The notes: generated from the sequence alone by a model not told the origin. DNA of 64,000 nt from Acidaminococcus hominis (GCF_900291475.1 NZ_OLMM01000004.1:124001-188000), one strand, 5' to 3'. Positions 33,646 to 43,223 are shown, numbered from the stretch's first letter. Made by a program: numbers and translations.

Positions 33646-34695
33646 TCATACCCCCATCCCATTGTTCTTCGTATTTGCCAGCATAGCCGGCAGCGTTCCC
33701 TTGCCATATCGGGAAATTCCCTGGCAAGACGTATACCAGTTTGTTCCTCGGGTGTCGCCCGAATGCGTCAGTGCTGTTACCCTGTAGATCCATTCGTCAT
33801 CCAGAGGTGCCTGCTGCTGCCCTGGCGAAACCTGAGCTTCGTTGACTTCACTGTTCTTCAGCTTAACCAAGGTGCCCAGATGAATAGCAGGATTCAGGAG
33901 CAGCTTGAAGGATACCCCGAACTGCGTTTGCTGGGGCATTCCGACAAGGCCCGTATCGGGCGTCACAACTAGAGCTTCATCGTTTGATATATCCTGCAGA
34001 CGGGTAACATGCAGGGTCCCATCTTCCACATAGTAATCTGCAGCATTTCCCCTGCAGATATCTGCGATGTAGTCCGTCGGGTCCCCAAAGAACACCTTTC
34101 CTCTGGGAAGGGCCTGCAGAGACAGCCCGTCAGTAATTGTCCCCGTGCTTGCTGGGATCTTCTTTTCCGCACTGTCACACACGGTCTGCAGGGCTTGCCG
34201 CTGGTTCAACCCCTTGTTCACGGTTTTCTTGATGAAGTTCAGATGCAAGGGACTGTCACCATCAATGGCTGTAAGGGTCAGGACATAGTCTACGTTGGAT
34301 TCTTTGGAACGGCTGGACCAGATGATCTGCCCATCAAAGATTTTCCCGTACTGAAGTTCTACGTCAACCGTTTGAGAAGTGACCGTCTGTCCGCTGGCTT
34401 TAGCCGCACTGGCCTGCTCATCTGTAAGTACATTCCCAGAACTATCTACGTTGGCATTTTCCTGAACCGTCGTAGAATAGCCGGCTTCGATGATGAGCCG
34501 GTCCCCTTCGTCAATCAGCTGCTTTTCCGTAGCCGCAGTCAGATTATAGATTTTGCAGGTAGCATAGAACCCGTTCTTGTCCCGACTCTTGTGGACTTCA
34601 AAAGTACAATGCAGTTCTGACACGTTCAGGGCTTCATTGTCGTTTTTATCTGCAATGAGGATTTTCCATTTCCGAAGCCATAATTTCCCGTTCAA
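33646..34695 (-). CDS. Baseplate hub protein (gpD/gp27-like)
   Basis: A 349-residue protein. The N-terminal part (KLWLRKWKILIADKNDNEAL, VHKSRDKNGFYATCKIYNLT) forms a hub-like beta domain, followed by KIFDGQIIWSSRSKESNVDY and an insertion of polar residues. The C-terminus holds PGQQQAPLDDEWIYRVTALT, common in hub proteins of Pam3-like and related phages. It would form the central trimer between tube and spike. It overlaps the plug gene by four bases. Confidence 0.72.
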   Translation of the reverse strand: MNGKLWLRKWKILIADKNDNEALNVSELHCTFEVHKSRDKNGFYATCKIYNLTAATEKQLIDEGDRLIIEAGYSTTVQENANVDSSGNVLTDEQASAAKASGQTVTSQTVDVELQYGKIFDGQIIWSSRSKESNVDYVLTLTAIDGDSPLHLNFIKKTVNKGLNQRQALQTVCDSAEKKIPASTGTITDGLSLQALPRGKVFFGDPTDYIADICRGNAADYYVEDGTLHVTRLQDISNDEALVVTPDTGLVGMPQQTQFGVSFKLLLNPAIHLGTLVKLKNSEVNEAQVSPGQQQAPLDDEWIYRVTALTHSGDTRGTNWYTSCQGISRYGKGTLPAMLANTKNNGMGV

Positions 34696-35027
34696 GAATC
34701 ATCACCCCACACCAGAATAAACGTCGACCCCAAGGTAGTGTTGTCTGGCTGCTGCAGATCGCTGGCCTCATTTTTTACTACATATGCGCTGCCAATATCC
34801 AAATATTTGAACTGTCCCAGTAAATCAATACCGCAGACCAGTGGCAGCATATCAATCAGGGTTTTCCCTGTCGCATAGTCAATGACCGTCGCAGTCCAGT
34901 AATCGCACAGATCATGGTACCTGAGGCACAGCTTGATATGAATGTTTCTTGCCCCGCCGTCCAAGGTCAGTTTGAACGTTTGTTCACTAAAAGGTACGTT
35001 GGTAAGCGGGATTTCTGACCATGCCAT
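34692..35027 (-). CDS. Baseplate plug protein (Pam3 gp18-like)
   Basis: A 111-residue protein matching the small baseplate plug of phage Pam3 and its relatives: SEIPLTNVPFSEQTFKLTLD at the start, then LRYHDLCDYWTATVIDYATG and LVCGIDLLGQFKYLDIGSAY. It likely sits at the tube/hub junction. Order (Dit-like, plug, hub, spike) agrees with this role. Confidence 0.75.
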   Translation of the reverse strand: MAWSEIPLTNVPFSEQTFKLTLDGGARNIHIKLCLRYHDLCDYWTATVIDYATGKTLIDMLPLVCGIDLLGQFKYLDIGSAYVVKNEASDLQQPDNTTLGSTFILVWGDDS

Positions 35028-35036
35028 TTAATCACC

Positions 35037-35699
35037 TCAATTCATGCCGGCTGCAATCTCGCCCTGGCGCATAACAGAAGTCGGGGTCTCTTTGGGCTGG
35101 GCTTCACCGCGTTTCGCTGTACCTGCGGAAGTCCAGTTCCTGGCCGAGACCTTTTCCGTGGCCACGCTGGCCATAATGATCTGCTGCATGTTCACATTGG
35201 CCCGCAGCCCCGTCAGTGTGTTGGGGCCATCCTCTACAGTAATTCCCTGGATAACCATATTCGGAAACTGGTTCATCCGGGTAAGAACCGTAATAGGCTG
35301 GTGGGACTGCATCAATTTGACGAGTTCCCTGTAGGCCGAAACAGATTTGGTATACGCACTGCAAAACTGGCCGGAGACCATGGTGGCCATGGCATCGCTC
35401 ATGCCAATTTCCATCGAAATACTTACCGGGTTATCATACATATGATCTGAGATATTGGCCCCGTTTTGGACCGGGTGGGATGTTACTGTAGCCGTATGAC
35501 TGGTAGTCGTAGAAAACACTGCGTCAAAGAATAGCCCGCCAATATTGGTTTTGCAATAGACCAGTTCTTCCACCCCAGCAGCAGGCCATTGCGGCGGCCG
35601 GTACCCTCCCTGGATTGCCTGCAAGAAAGCAGCCGTCTGGCTGCTGTCATTGATCAAAGATACAGCCAGATCAGACAGCCCGTTTAAAGATAGATTCAT
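35037..35699 (-). CDS. Dit-like distal tail protein
   Basis: A 220-residue protein. GGLFFDAVFSTTTSHTATVT, NGANISDHMYDNPVSISMEI and the ITVLTRMNQFPNMVIQGITV strand fit the N-terminal domain of Dit-like tail proteins of myoviruses, which join the tail tube to the hub. It follows the second tape-measure gene directly and precedes the plug gene. Confidence 0.75.
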   Translation of the reverse strand: MNLSLNGLSDLAVSLINDSSQTAAFLQAIQGGYRPPQWPAAGVEELVYCKTNIGGLFFDAVFSTTTSHTATVTSHPVQNGANISDHMYDNPVSISMEIGMSDAMATMVSGQFCSAYTKSVSAYRELVKLMQSHQPITVLTRMNQFPNMVIQGITVEDGPNTLTGLRANVNMQQIIMASVATEKVSARNWTSAGTAKRGEAQPKETPTSVMRQGEIAAGMN

Positions 35700-37814
35700 T
35701 TATACAAGCACCCCTCTTCCTGCGCGCGCTGCTATACGCTCGCTAATGTCTTCAAAGTTGCTTCCCCCTTCCTGAGCCGGAGCCTTGGATACATTGATCT
35801 GGATCGCCCCGATAGAAACTTCTGTTCCGGCCTGGCTGCCAACACCTTCCGGAGCCACCATAGGTGTGTACCCGCTGGACGCAGCAGCATAGGAATTGCT
35901 GTTAAAGAAGCTGCTTCCATTCCCGACAAGGCTGTTCCCAGCCCCGCCATAGCCACCTCCAGCAGTTCCCTGGCCGGCAGCTTGGATATAAGCATTGGTA
36001 GAACCATACCCGGTAATATTCCCAAACCACTCCTGAGCGGTATCCAGGTCAATGGTCTTGATCCCGCCGTCAGACTGGCGGTTAATCATCATATTTCCAC
36101 CAAGGGAAATCCCTACATGAGAGGGGAAGAATACAGCGTCCCCTGCATCAGGGGTGTATCCTGGGCCTCTCATGGCATTGCCGTATGCTGTCTGCATCGA
36201 GCCGATATCATCCACAGCCGGAAAATTTACGCCCAGATTGCGGAGATAAGCGGAAGCAAAACTGGCACATTGTACAGCAGGATCTGTATTGCTCCCGTCC
36301 GGGTCCATCCATTGATACCCCTGCTGCAAGCTTCCAGCCAGGCCCGTTACCGAACCAGCAGAAAGATTCCCGTTATCATCCAGATTAGCGCTCAGGTTGC
36401 CAATATCATTAGAGGCCATACCACCATTAGCACCACCGGAAAAAGAGCTTCCAAAGCGGAATCCTCCAAGATTATCATACTTTACATGGGTTTGAGCTTT
36501 ACCAAATCCGCCAAGGCCCCCGGCTAATTGGCTAGCCGCTCCCAACAGGCTTTTCCCTGCTTCCTGGAATCTTCCCTGTGCCACGAGAGCCAAAGCTTCG
36601 ATAATTTTTGCAAAGACACCGACAAAAGAAATTCCCGACTTAATGCCTGTGGTAATAGCTTCCCCGATCACTTTCCAGTAGGAAGTCCCCTTCGACAACC
36701 GGGATGGGCTCTGGTTTTCATCCAGGGAACGATAGAGTTCTGAAATGGATTTTTTCAGATCCCGGAAAGCCTTCGTCAGTTCATCAACAGTTTTGACCCA
36801 GGTGTTCTCAATTTCGCCCCAGTCGATACTGTCATTGATTTCCTTGGCAATATTCCCTAACACTCTGAAAATGGTATCCAGAGCCCCGGAGATCTTCCCC
36901 AGAATATATTGGATCACACCGCCAATGGTTTTCACCGTATCACTGCGCATGAACTTCAAAACAGTTTCCCACATAGGGGCCAGAGTCTTAGAAGAATTCC
37001 ATCCCTTTATGCAGTAAACAAAATCCTGAATAAGCAGCATTGCAGTACCCAGGATCATTACCAGCCGGCCAAAGGGGCCAGCGGTAATTGCAGCTCCTAC
37101 AACTGCGAAAATCCCCGCCCACTTTTTCACACTGGCCGGAAGGTCTTCGACAAAATCGTATACCACGCCCAGCACAGATTTAATGGCATAGAACGCAGAA
37201 TAGGCAACACCTACGATAGAGGACAAGCCGTTCGCTATTTTCTTTGCCACCTCCGGCAGATTCCGTCTAAGCCGTTCATTCAGCCACTGGATGAACCCCT
37301 GGAAGCGTCTTATGAACGGGTCCATGTATTTGATCAGGTAGTAAGCGATCCATTCCCGCAGTGCTTTCATCTTGACCTGCAGGCTCTGGATATCGTACCC
37401 GATTTCACGGATCCATTTAAACTGCTGTTCAGCGTCTACCGGCGTGGCCAGCTCATTCATCTCCTGCCGAAGCCGGAAAAACTGTTCACGCAGTTCAGGA
37501 ACCCAGGCAATATCCTGTTCTGAGACGCCCATGGTCTTCATGGCTACAGACAGTGCTTTAGCGCTATCTCCAGTAATCCACATCTGGGTTCCCAGACGCT
37601 TGTACTGCATTTCAGCATCGGCCGTGCTCTTAATCAGGCCCGTAGTTACCTTAACCACTGCCGCGAGGCTAATACCAACGCCTACTGGGATTGCCATCCT
37701 GGCCATCCCTTTGAGTGCGTGTACCAGGTCATTAATGGCCGTCTTCGCGGTTTCAAAAGAACCTGTGTCTAAATCCGCACTTAATTTGATCACATATTGT
37801 TCCAATAGCGTCAT
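35700..37814 (-). CDS. Tape-measure-like protein 2 with NlpC/P60-type domain
   Basis: A 704-residue protein. Residues 1-330 are clearly paralogous to the neighbouring gene (shared GTQMW, SAKALSVAMKTMGVSEQDIA, WVPELR, EIGYD-QSLQV, GFIQWLN, GWNSSKTLAPMWE). It has several membrane-like helices. Near residues 505-605 it holds an NlpC/P60- or CHAP-like peptidase with Cys ~516 (VQCASFASAYL) and His ~566 (PSHVGIS). The C-terminus is Gly/Ser-rich. It would measure tail length and cut murein during infection. Starts inside the stop of tape-measure 1 (ATGA). Confidence 0.8.
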   Translation of the reverse strand: MTLLEQYVIKLSADLDTGSFETAKTAINDLVHALKGMARMAIPVGVGISLAAVVKVTTGLIKSTADAEMQYKRLGTQMWITGDSAKALSVAMKTMGVSEQDIAWVPELREQFFRLRQEMNELATPVDAEQQFKWIREIGYDIQSLQVKMKALREWIAYYLIKYMDPFIRRFQGFIQWLNERLRRNLPEVAKKIANGLSSIVGVAYSAFYAIKSVLGVVYDFVEDLPASVKKWAGIFAVVGAAITAGPFGRLVMILGTAMLLIQDFVYCIKGWNSSKTLAPMWETVLKFMRSDTVKTIGGVIQYILGKISGALDTIFRVLGNIAKEINDSIDWGEIENTWVKTVDELTKAFRDLKKSISELYRSLDENQSPSRLSKGTSYWKVIGEAITTGIKSGISFVGVFAKIIEALALVAQGRFQEAGKSLLGAASQLAGGLGGFGKAQTHVKYDNLGGFRFGSSFSGGANGGMASNDIGNLSANLDDNGNLSAGSVTGLAGSLQQGYQWMDPDGSNTDPAVQCASFASAYLRNLGVNFPAVDDIGSMQTAYGNAMRGPGYTPDAGDAVFFPSHVGISLGGNMMINRQSDGGIKTIDLDTAQEWFGNITGYGSTNAYIQAAGQGTAGGGYGGAGNSLVGNGSSFFNSNSYAAASSGYTPMVAPEGVGSQAGTEVSIGAIQINVSKAPAQEGGSNFEDISERIAARAGRGVLV

Positions 37815-39982
37815 ACAATCACCTCACGCTGGGCCCTGGCATTGAGTCCACGTCTAAAAGCCTCATAGATTTCCTGAGGAGTAGCATTGGTACCGGATAC
37901 ATCAACCCGAATAATCCCAAAGCTGATACTGCTGCTTGAAGAGTTGTTCCAATTCGGGTTGGATATAGCAGCAGCGGCGTAACTCGTAGGGGAAACAGCC
38001 GGCATAGAAAAAGCTGCCGTATTCCCTGCAAAACCCATCGCCCCGCTTCGGGCACTAATACCGCCACCTGCGGAAGCCATAGCAGCCAAACCATTGGCCG
38101 CCCGCTCTTCTTCCACTGCAGCAGACTGATCAGCCGGGCTTTCAAAATCATGGAGGACCGCATCAGAGGCTTCCTTTACGCTGTCCGTAGAGGCTAATAC
38201 CTGGTAAACGCTGGAATAGCTTTCCTTCAGTTCATTCAGCAGGAATTCCAGCTGCATGCCCAAATCCGCAATGCTCCGTCCGGTCGATTTCGCATACCGG
38301 TACAGTGCCCGCTTCCGGTTTTCTGAAGTCCACTGAGCCAGGCCAAAGCCAATACCGTCGCCGGCAAATTCATCCTCACTGATTGAACCATTATCCACCC
38401 CGGCCACATAGGCTGCATCGTCAACTCCGCTGCTGTCTTCCGCATTTCCCGGGTTCAGGCCGCTTTCAGCCTGGAGGTTCCCAACAAGGCCGGCGGCACC
38501 AGCAGGAGTAAGGCCAGCCTGTACCAAAGCCCCAATAAGCTGACCAGCACCGGCCCCGATTGACCCCATACCAGAATTACCAAAATTGCCTCCTATACCG
38601 AAATTGCCATATTCGTTTTCCAGGCTGTTATCACCCATAGCGCTCTGGATCCCTGCGAAAAACGGTATCCCCCACCGGTTGATTGAAAACTGGTGGGCAA
38701 ACTGGTGCATGGTATTGGCCGCACCTTTGAAGTCTCCGCTGAACACCTGCGACGTTGCTTTCGCCAGCTTTGCAAACAGGCTGACGAATACCGCTAAGGT
38801 ATTGACCCCGCCTTGAATAGCCCCGCCCAAGAGTTTCCAGAACACCAGATATCTTTGTGCGTCTAACCATCCGGATTTCTTAGCCAGCATAGTAAAGAAA
38901 CTGTCGGCTGCTTCGTTCAGATCCCAAAAGGCTTTGCCCAGTTCCCCAGCTGCTTTCTGGGCCTCCTGCGCCACGCTATCCCAGTCAATTGCTTCACTGA
39001 TTTCCGTTATGATTCCTACGACAGTTTTGAGAATCTTTTCCAGGATATTTGCGACTGCCGTTAAAAGCTTTGTAATGATTTCTCCCAGCTTCTTCAGGGT
39101 TTCGCTGTTCAGGAACTTCAAGACTTTTTCCCACATAGGGGCTAAGGTCTTTGAGCTGTTCCATCCGTTCGCATAGTACACAAAGTCCTGTACCAGAGTC
39201 AGAATAGCCGTAATGGCAATCAGGAAATACCCCATAGGGCCGGAACGGATTGCCGCGAACACAAGGCCAAAGATTGCTGTCCATTTCTTTACCTGGCCGG
39301 GGAGATCACCCACAAAATCTAAAATTTCCCCAATGACCGACTTCAAAAGCGAAATCGCCGAATAAGCAATGCCTACTATGGTCGATAAGGCTTTTGCTAT
39401 CTTCCTGGCAATGGCTGGCATATTTTGCCCAAGTTGGGCATTCAGCCACTGGATGAATCCCTGGAACTCTTTAATCATGGGGCCCAAATACTTGATCAGA
39501 AAATAAGCTACCCACTCAGAGAGCATCTTTACGCGCACTTGTAAGGATTGAACATCATAGCCGATCTCCCGGATCCACTGAAATTGTGCTTCCGTGTCTA
39601 CAGGAGCCGCCATAGCATCCATCTCTGCCCGGAGCCTAAAGAACTGACCCCGCAGTTCCGGTACCCATGCAATGTCTTGCTCAGAAACGCCCATGGTTTT
39701 CATTGCAACAGATAAAGCCTTGGCACTTTCAACGGTAGTCCACATTTGTGTGCCAAGGCGCTTATATTGCACTTCAGCGTCAGCAGCGTTTTTGATAATT
39801 CCGGCCGTTGCTTTGGTAATAGCTAAAATGCCACCGAACAAGGCAGCAGGTACAGCCACCGATTCGACGCTGCCAATGATCTGTTTGAGTTCCTTGAGGC
39901 AACTAATAGCCTGGTTGAAAGACCCTCGGTCAATCCCCGCTCCCAGCTTATATAAATACTCTTCAATCGGTGTAGTTGCCAT
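37811..39982 (-). CDS. Tape-measure-like protein 1 with tail-lysozyme domain
   Basis: A 723-residue protein sharing its N-terminal ~330 residues with tape-measure 2. It has several hydrophobic helices (residues ~45-75, 225-290). At ~480-630 lies a phage tail lysozyme (Phage_lysozyme2-like): GNLQAESGLNPG with likely catalytic Glu ~506, then GFGLAQWTSENRKRAL. The C-terminal ~35 residues (GIIRVDVSGTN-PQEIYEAF) also resemble those of the other copy. ATG overlaps the stop of the chaperone frameshift product (TAATG). Confidence 0.82.
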   Translation of the reverse strand: MATTPIEEYLYKLGAGIDRGSFNQAISCLKELKQIIGSVESVAVPAALFGGILAITKATAGIIKNAADAEVQYKRLGTQMWTTVESAKALSVAMKTMGVSEQDIAWVPELRGQFFRLRAEMDAMAAPVDTEAQFQWIREIGYDVQSLQVRVKMLSEWVAYFLIKYLGPMIKEFQGFIQWLNAQLGQNMPAIARKIAKALSTIVGIAYSAISLLKSVIGEILDFVGDLPGQVKKWTAIFGLVFAAIRSGPMGYFLIAITAILTLVQDFVYYANGWNSSKTLAPMWEKVLKFLNSETLKKLGEIITKLLTAVANILEKILKTVVGIITEISEAIDWDSVAQEAQKAAGELGKAFWDLNEAADSFFTMLAKKSGWLDAQRYLVFWKLLGGAIQGGVNTLAVFVSLFAKLAKATSQVFSGDFKGAANTMHQFAHQFSINRWGIPFFAGIQSAMGDNSLENEYGNFGIGGNFGNSGMGSIGAGAGQLIGALVQAGLTPAGAAGLVGNLQAESGLNPGNAEDSSGVDDAAYVAGVDNGSISEDEFAGDGIGFGLAQWTSENRKRALYRYAKSTGRSIADLGMQLEFLLNELKESYSSVYQVLASTDSVKEASDAVLHDFESPADQSAAVEEERAANGLAAMASAGGGISARSGAMGFAGNTAAFSMPAVSPTSYAAAAISNPNWNNSSSSSISFGIIRVDVSGTNATPQEIYEAFRRGLNARAQREVIV

Positions 39983-40197
39983 TACTTATTCACCTCGCTA
40001 CGGGCCGCCTCCTGAGCGCGGATTTTATTGATCGCATTGGTGTCCAGAAGTTCGTGGGCATCCAGCAAATCATCCAGATCATACGTCCCGTCAAACGTCT
40101 CGTGCTGCTTCCACAGTCCAGCTGTTACCGGGGCCATTAAAAAGGCATCCAAATTGGGATATGGAAGCGGGTCAAACCCAATCAGTCTTTCTTTTTG
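39982..40197 (-). CDS. Tail assembly chaperone, -1 frame extension
   Basis: This 71-codon frame (QKERLIGFDPLPYPNLDAF onward to RAQEAARSEVNK) has no proper start of its own but is entered by a -1 shift at C-AAA-AAG (40197-40191), just before the stop of the main chaperone gene. It ends exactly at the start of the tape-measure gene. This is the usual G/GT layout by which a few chaperones carry an extra domain that binds the tape measure. ATG at codon 21 (LMAPVTAG) is an alternative start but lacks a ribosome site. Confidence 0.75.
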   Translation of the reverse strand, partial: QKERLIGFDPLPYPNLDAFLMAPVTAGLWKQHETFDGTYDLDDLLDAHELLDTNAINKIRAQEAARSEVNK

Positions 40198-40616
40198 CCT
40201 TCCAAGATCGCCGGAGATAACCCGGCTTCTCCGAAAAAATCTCCTACGTTAAAAATTAATGCCTGTACCGTGAGCCCCATGACTGTAAGTACATCGTAGT
40301 TCAGTTCCGGGTCTACAAACCGGCCATCTTCCCTCAGCAGTGGTACCGGAAGGAGTTTGCCATCAACGTCGTCCAGCTTAACCACAGTTCGCAGAATCAT
40401 GGTCTGGATCTCATCAAATTCCTTTCTGGGGAGGGACGGCAAGGTGGTAGTGAGCATTCCCACGATTTCCTTATCATTCCGTGCGGTCATCGCCGGTGCG
40501 AGTACCGCCGCAGCTTTCACAGCCAGATAGGAAGCAGACCGGGCGTCCAGTTTGCCCAGTCTGTATTTCACTCCTTTGATTTCAGTGATTTTTGTTTTCG
40601 TTTTTGGAGCCTGCAT
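40182..40616 (-). CDS. Tail assembly chaperone
   Basis: A 144-residue soluble protein that helps assemble the tail around the tape measure. ITEIKGVKYRLGKLDARSA and SLPRKEFDEIQTMILRTVVK are in keeping with the chaperone group. The ATG at 40616 follows AAAGGAGAAAGAAAT; an upstream frame reaching 40640 lacks a better site. It lies between tube and tape measure, as is normal, and ends with a slippery run that feeds the downstream frame. Confidence 0.75.
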   Translation of the reverse strand: MQAPKTKTKITEIKGVKYRLGKLDARSASYLAVKAAAVLAPAMTARNDKEIVGMLTTTLPSLPRKEFDEIQTMILRTVVKLDDVDGKLLPVPLLREDGRFVDPELNYDVLTVMGLTVQALIFNVGDFFGEAGLSPAILEGKKKD

Positions 40617-40636
40617 ATTTCTTTCTCCTTTCATGC

Positions 40637-41074
40637 TCAAATGGCATTATTAGTAATGTCAGCACACATCAGTGTCCAGGTCACACGCTGCCCCTGGGAC
40701 TGGTACGGTACGTCCGCTTCTTTCTGCGGGCTGACGCCGGAGCAAACATGGGAGCCGCCGGTACTGGTGTTTTTCAGCAGCATGGTGGTCGTTGCCCAGT
40801 TAGTCGTATTAGCCGCCCAATGAGCGTTGAACCAGTTCAGAAGCCAGAAATGCAGAGGGCTGGTCTGCTGGACTTCAATCGTAACCGTGCCATTATTCCC
40901 GGCCACCTTAGAAACCATCACAGAGCCATCCGCAGCCACATCATGCGCGCTGCGTTCGGTAGACTTGGACACCGAAACGGATCCGGCACCTTCGCCGGTA
41001 AAAATATAATCACCTACAAGATCGCTGTGGATAGAACCCACAAGATCAGTAAAGCTATAGGTCGTAGTTGCCAT
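40637..41074 (-). CDS. Tail tube protein (DUF3277 type)
   Basis: A 145-residue tube protein. TYSFTDLVGSIHSDLVGDYI, GAGSVSVSKSTERSAHDVAA and NGTVTIEVQQTSPLHFWLLN follow the DUF3277 pattern of contractile tails. It stacks as hexamers inside the sheath. ATG follows AGGGGGGAAGATAA. It is placed between sheath and chaperone. Confidence 0.82.
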   Translation of the reverse strand: MATTTYSFTDLVGSIHSDLVGDYIFTGEGAGSVSVSKSTERSAHDVAADGSVMVSKVAGNNGTVTIEVQQTSPLHFWLLNWFNAHWAANTTNWATTTMLLKNTSTGGSHVCSGVSPQKEADVPYQSQGQRVTWTLMCADITNNAI

Positions 41075-41087
41075 TTATCTTCCCCCC

Positions 41088-42236
41088 TTAGCGGTTGACA
41101 TAGACTTCAATGGTCACAAATTCGATAGCGCCGGCCAGTTTAACAGATACATAGATAGGCGGCGCCTTGCGGGCGTCTCTATCGGCCTGAGACTGATCGT
41201 CCACGTCTTCGGCCTGTACCAGATAGCCATTCGTCAAATAGGTGCCGTTTGCCAATTCCAGGACGGTCCCGCCGTTCCACTTACCCGGCGCGATAAAGCC
41301 AGTGTTTACGTACTTGTTGCAGGCCGTATTAATGACGTTCACAATGGAAGCCACCCCTGCATTGGTCTGAGGGATCTTGCGGTTATTGGCCAGCAGGTCC
41401 ATGACGTTCAGCTTGATGTCATTCTTCAGCATATCCAGGTTTAGGATTTCGTCGAAGGCGGTCCCGTCAGCCATACGCCCGTACTGCAGCAGATTATAGT
41501 CCTCATCCCGGGTGACATACACGTTCCCGTTTGCACCGGTGGAATCGCGTCCACCTGCGATTTGTTCAACCTGGTTTTCCGTCAGGCTGTCAGTTGTCAC
41601 TCCCGGCAGTTTCTTATAAGCCAGTGTAAAAGCGGAATTGCTGGTCCCGCGATTGGCACCCATAGCATACCCGGCCGTTGCGGCTACCGCATCCAGAGTG
41701 TCTGCCTGGCCGCAGTATTGTCCGAAAGTACGCCGGTACGCTTTCTGCTTCATAGCATAGAAAATGGCGTCCTTACTGGAGGTGTCAGAAGCCGGGGATA
41801 CACTGGAATCATCAGTCGTGTAGAACAATACTGTGTCCGGAGTCGCTGTTTCTACCCATGCCGCGAGAGCCACCAGGTCGTCATACGCCGCTCCCAGAGG
41901 AACCAGGATATACCATTCGCTGTTAGCGGCCCTGCAGGCCTGTGCAGCAGCCAGGAGGCTTTCGTCGTCAGAGCTCTTTACACCCACAGCCAGCTTGGTA
42001 GGCGTAATGGTCGCGGAGAAATACAGCAGTGCAGCCTTATACTCTGCGCTGTCCGTAGTGAAGCCATCAGCCAGGAGTGCGTCCACAGAAGTGTAGGTTC
42101 TCACCCTTTCATCTTTCGGGATTACCGAACTCGTCCCAAGGATCAGGGCAACGTTGAAGCCCCGTCTTGCGGCAGCTCTAGCTGCCAGGCTGACGGAAAT
42201 ATCAACAATGGGATTCAAAGTTAATTTATTAGCCAT
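41088..42236 (-). CDS. Contractile tail sheath protein (DUF3383 type)
   Basis: A 382-residue sheath protein. VDISVSLAARAAARRGFNVA, LILGTSSVIPKDERVRTYTS and AVDDQSQADRDA-like ends (here AEDVDDQSQADRDARKAPPI) fit DUF3383, the sheath of Pam3-like and similar myophages. This gene is the main proof that the tail contracts. ATG follows GAAAGGACCATAAT. Confidence 0.88.
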   Translation of the reverse strand: MANKLTLNPIVDISVSLAARAAARRGFNVALILGTSSVIPKDERVRTYTSVDALLADGFTTDSAEYKAALLYFSATITPTKLAVGVKSSDDESLLAAAQACRAANSEWYILVPLGAAYDDLVALAAWVETATPDTVLFYTTDDSSVSPASDTSSKDAIFYAMKQKAYRRTFGQYCGQADTLDAVAATAGYAMGANRGTSNSAFTLAYKKLPGVTTDSLTENQVEQIAGGRDSTGANGNVYVTRDEDYNLLQYGRMADGTAFDEILNLDMLKNDIKLNVMDLLANNRKIPQTNAGVASIVNVINTACNKYVNTGFIAPGKWNGGTVLELANGTYLTNGYLVQAEDVDDQSQADRDARKAPPIYVSVKLAGAIEFVTIEVYVNR

Positions 42237-42252
42237 ATTATGGTCCTTTCAT

Positions 42253-42855
42253 TCAAGATTTATTGATTGTCAGACTGCCCAGCTGGGTGATCGTCCCCGC
42301 GGTTTTGCCTGGCAAAGTCTTGTCGGTGTTAACATGGACATCCACAGTAGCAATGGAACGCACGTCTTCATCAAATTCAACCGTAGAGTTGAATGTCATC
42401 TGAAGGTCGGCCCTTTGCCACCACAGCCCCTGAAAGATTTCCGGAGCATAGGTAACTGCATTTCCGCTGGGAACTACGTTAATCCCCTTTTCCTTCAGCT
42501 GCTTTGGGTTATCCATGAGCTTATGCCGGAGCGTCACCAGGTTGTCGTATCCGTTGGGCCCATATGCTACGAAGGACATTTGAAGGACCCGGTTTACCTT
42601 ATGATGGCGGACAAGGTCATCTCCAGAGTTCTCCCAGGTCTCATCTACAGTCTGCGTTGAGTCGTCGTCCGCATCCCCAAAGAGAATGAATACCACGTCA
42701 TCATTTACACCCCAGTCCGGTTGGCCCTGGGCCGGATAGGTTAGGCGAACAGGAGGCTTTTTAGAGCCATAGTCTTTATTCTGGTCGTAGCCAAGGGAGG
42801 CCATGACCGCTTCATAGAAAGCTGCTTCGATTTCTTCTCGTTTCAACGTCGCCAC
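42253..42855 (-). CDS. Phage neck/tail terminator protein (LIC_12616 type)
   Basis: A 200-residue protein. VRLTYPAQGQPDWGVNDDVV and FVAYGPNGYDNLVTLRHKLM are typical of the neck/tail terminator group that caps the sheath and tube. It is located between the stopper-like gene and the sheath, as expected. Start ATG overlaps the stop of the previous gene. Confidence 0.75.
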   Translation of the reverse strand: MATLKREEIEAAFYEAVMASLGYDQNKDYGSKKPPVRLTYPAQGQPDWGVNDDVVFILFGDADDDSTQTVDETWENSGDDLVRHHKVNRVLQMSFVAYGPNGYDNLVTLRHKLMDNPKQLKEKGINVVPSGNAVTYAPEIFQGLWWQRADLQMTFNSTVEFDEDVRSIATVDVHVNTDKTLPGKTAGTITQLGSLTINKS

Positions 42856-43223
42856 TAACTTTCACCTCCAGGAATTCGAACACAGATAGCCCGGTAAAAG
42901 CCATATTTCTGATCAGGGTCCACACTGACGATTTTATAGGTATCACCTTCCCAGGAAACAGTATCTGCCAGGTTCTCTCCTTCATTCTGCCCGGTCACAT
43001 AAACCGGGATTGTGGTAAGAACGCGGATCCCGCCACCTTGACGATCCCCTTCGGGAACGACCGACAAGTCTCGCGTATTTGCTTTGGTGACGATACCCGT
43101 TGTCGTAATGGTTTCTTTTTCCCCAGCGAGAAAGCGACCCTTTACCCAAGTCCCACTTTGCCGGTTAATGACGACCTGCTGGGAAAGCATGGGGGAAAGG
43201 ACAACCGAAGACAGATTGATCAT
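42855..43223 (-). CDS. Head-tail stopper-like protein
   Basis: A 122-residue beta-rich protein (VINRQSGTWVKGRFLAGEKE, GDRQGGGIRVLTTIPVYVTG, DTVSWEGDTYKIVSVDPDQK). Position after the gp10-like gene and before the tail terminator, together with size, suggests a head-tail stopper. No strong family motif is recognised by eye. Confidence 0.6.
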   Translation of the reverse strand: MINLSSVVLSPMLSQQVVINRQSGTWVKGRFLAGEKETITTTGIVTKANTRDLSVVPEGDRQGGGIRVLTTIPVYVTGQNEGENLADTVSWEGDTYKIVSVDPDQKYGFYRAICVRIPGGES

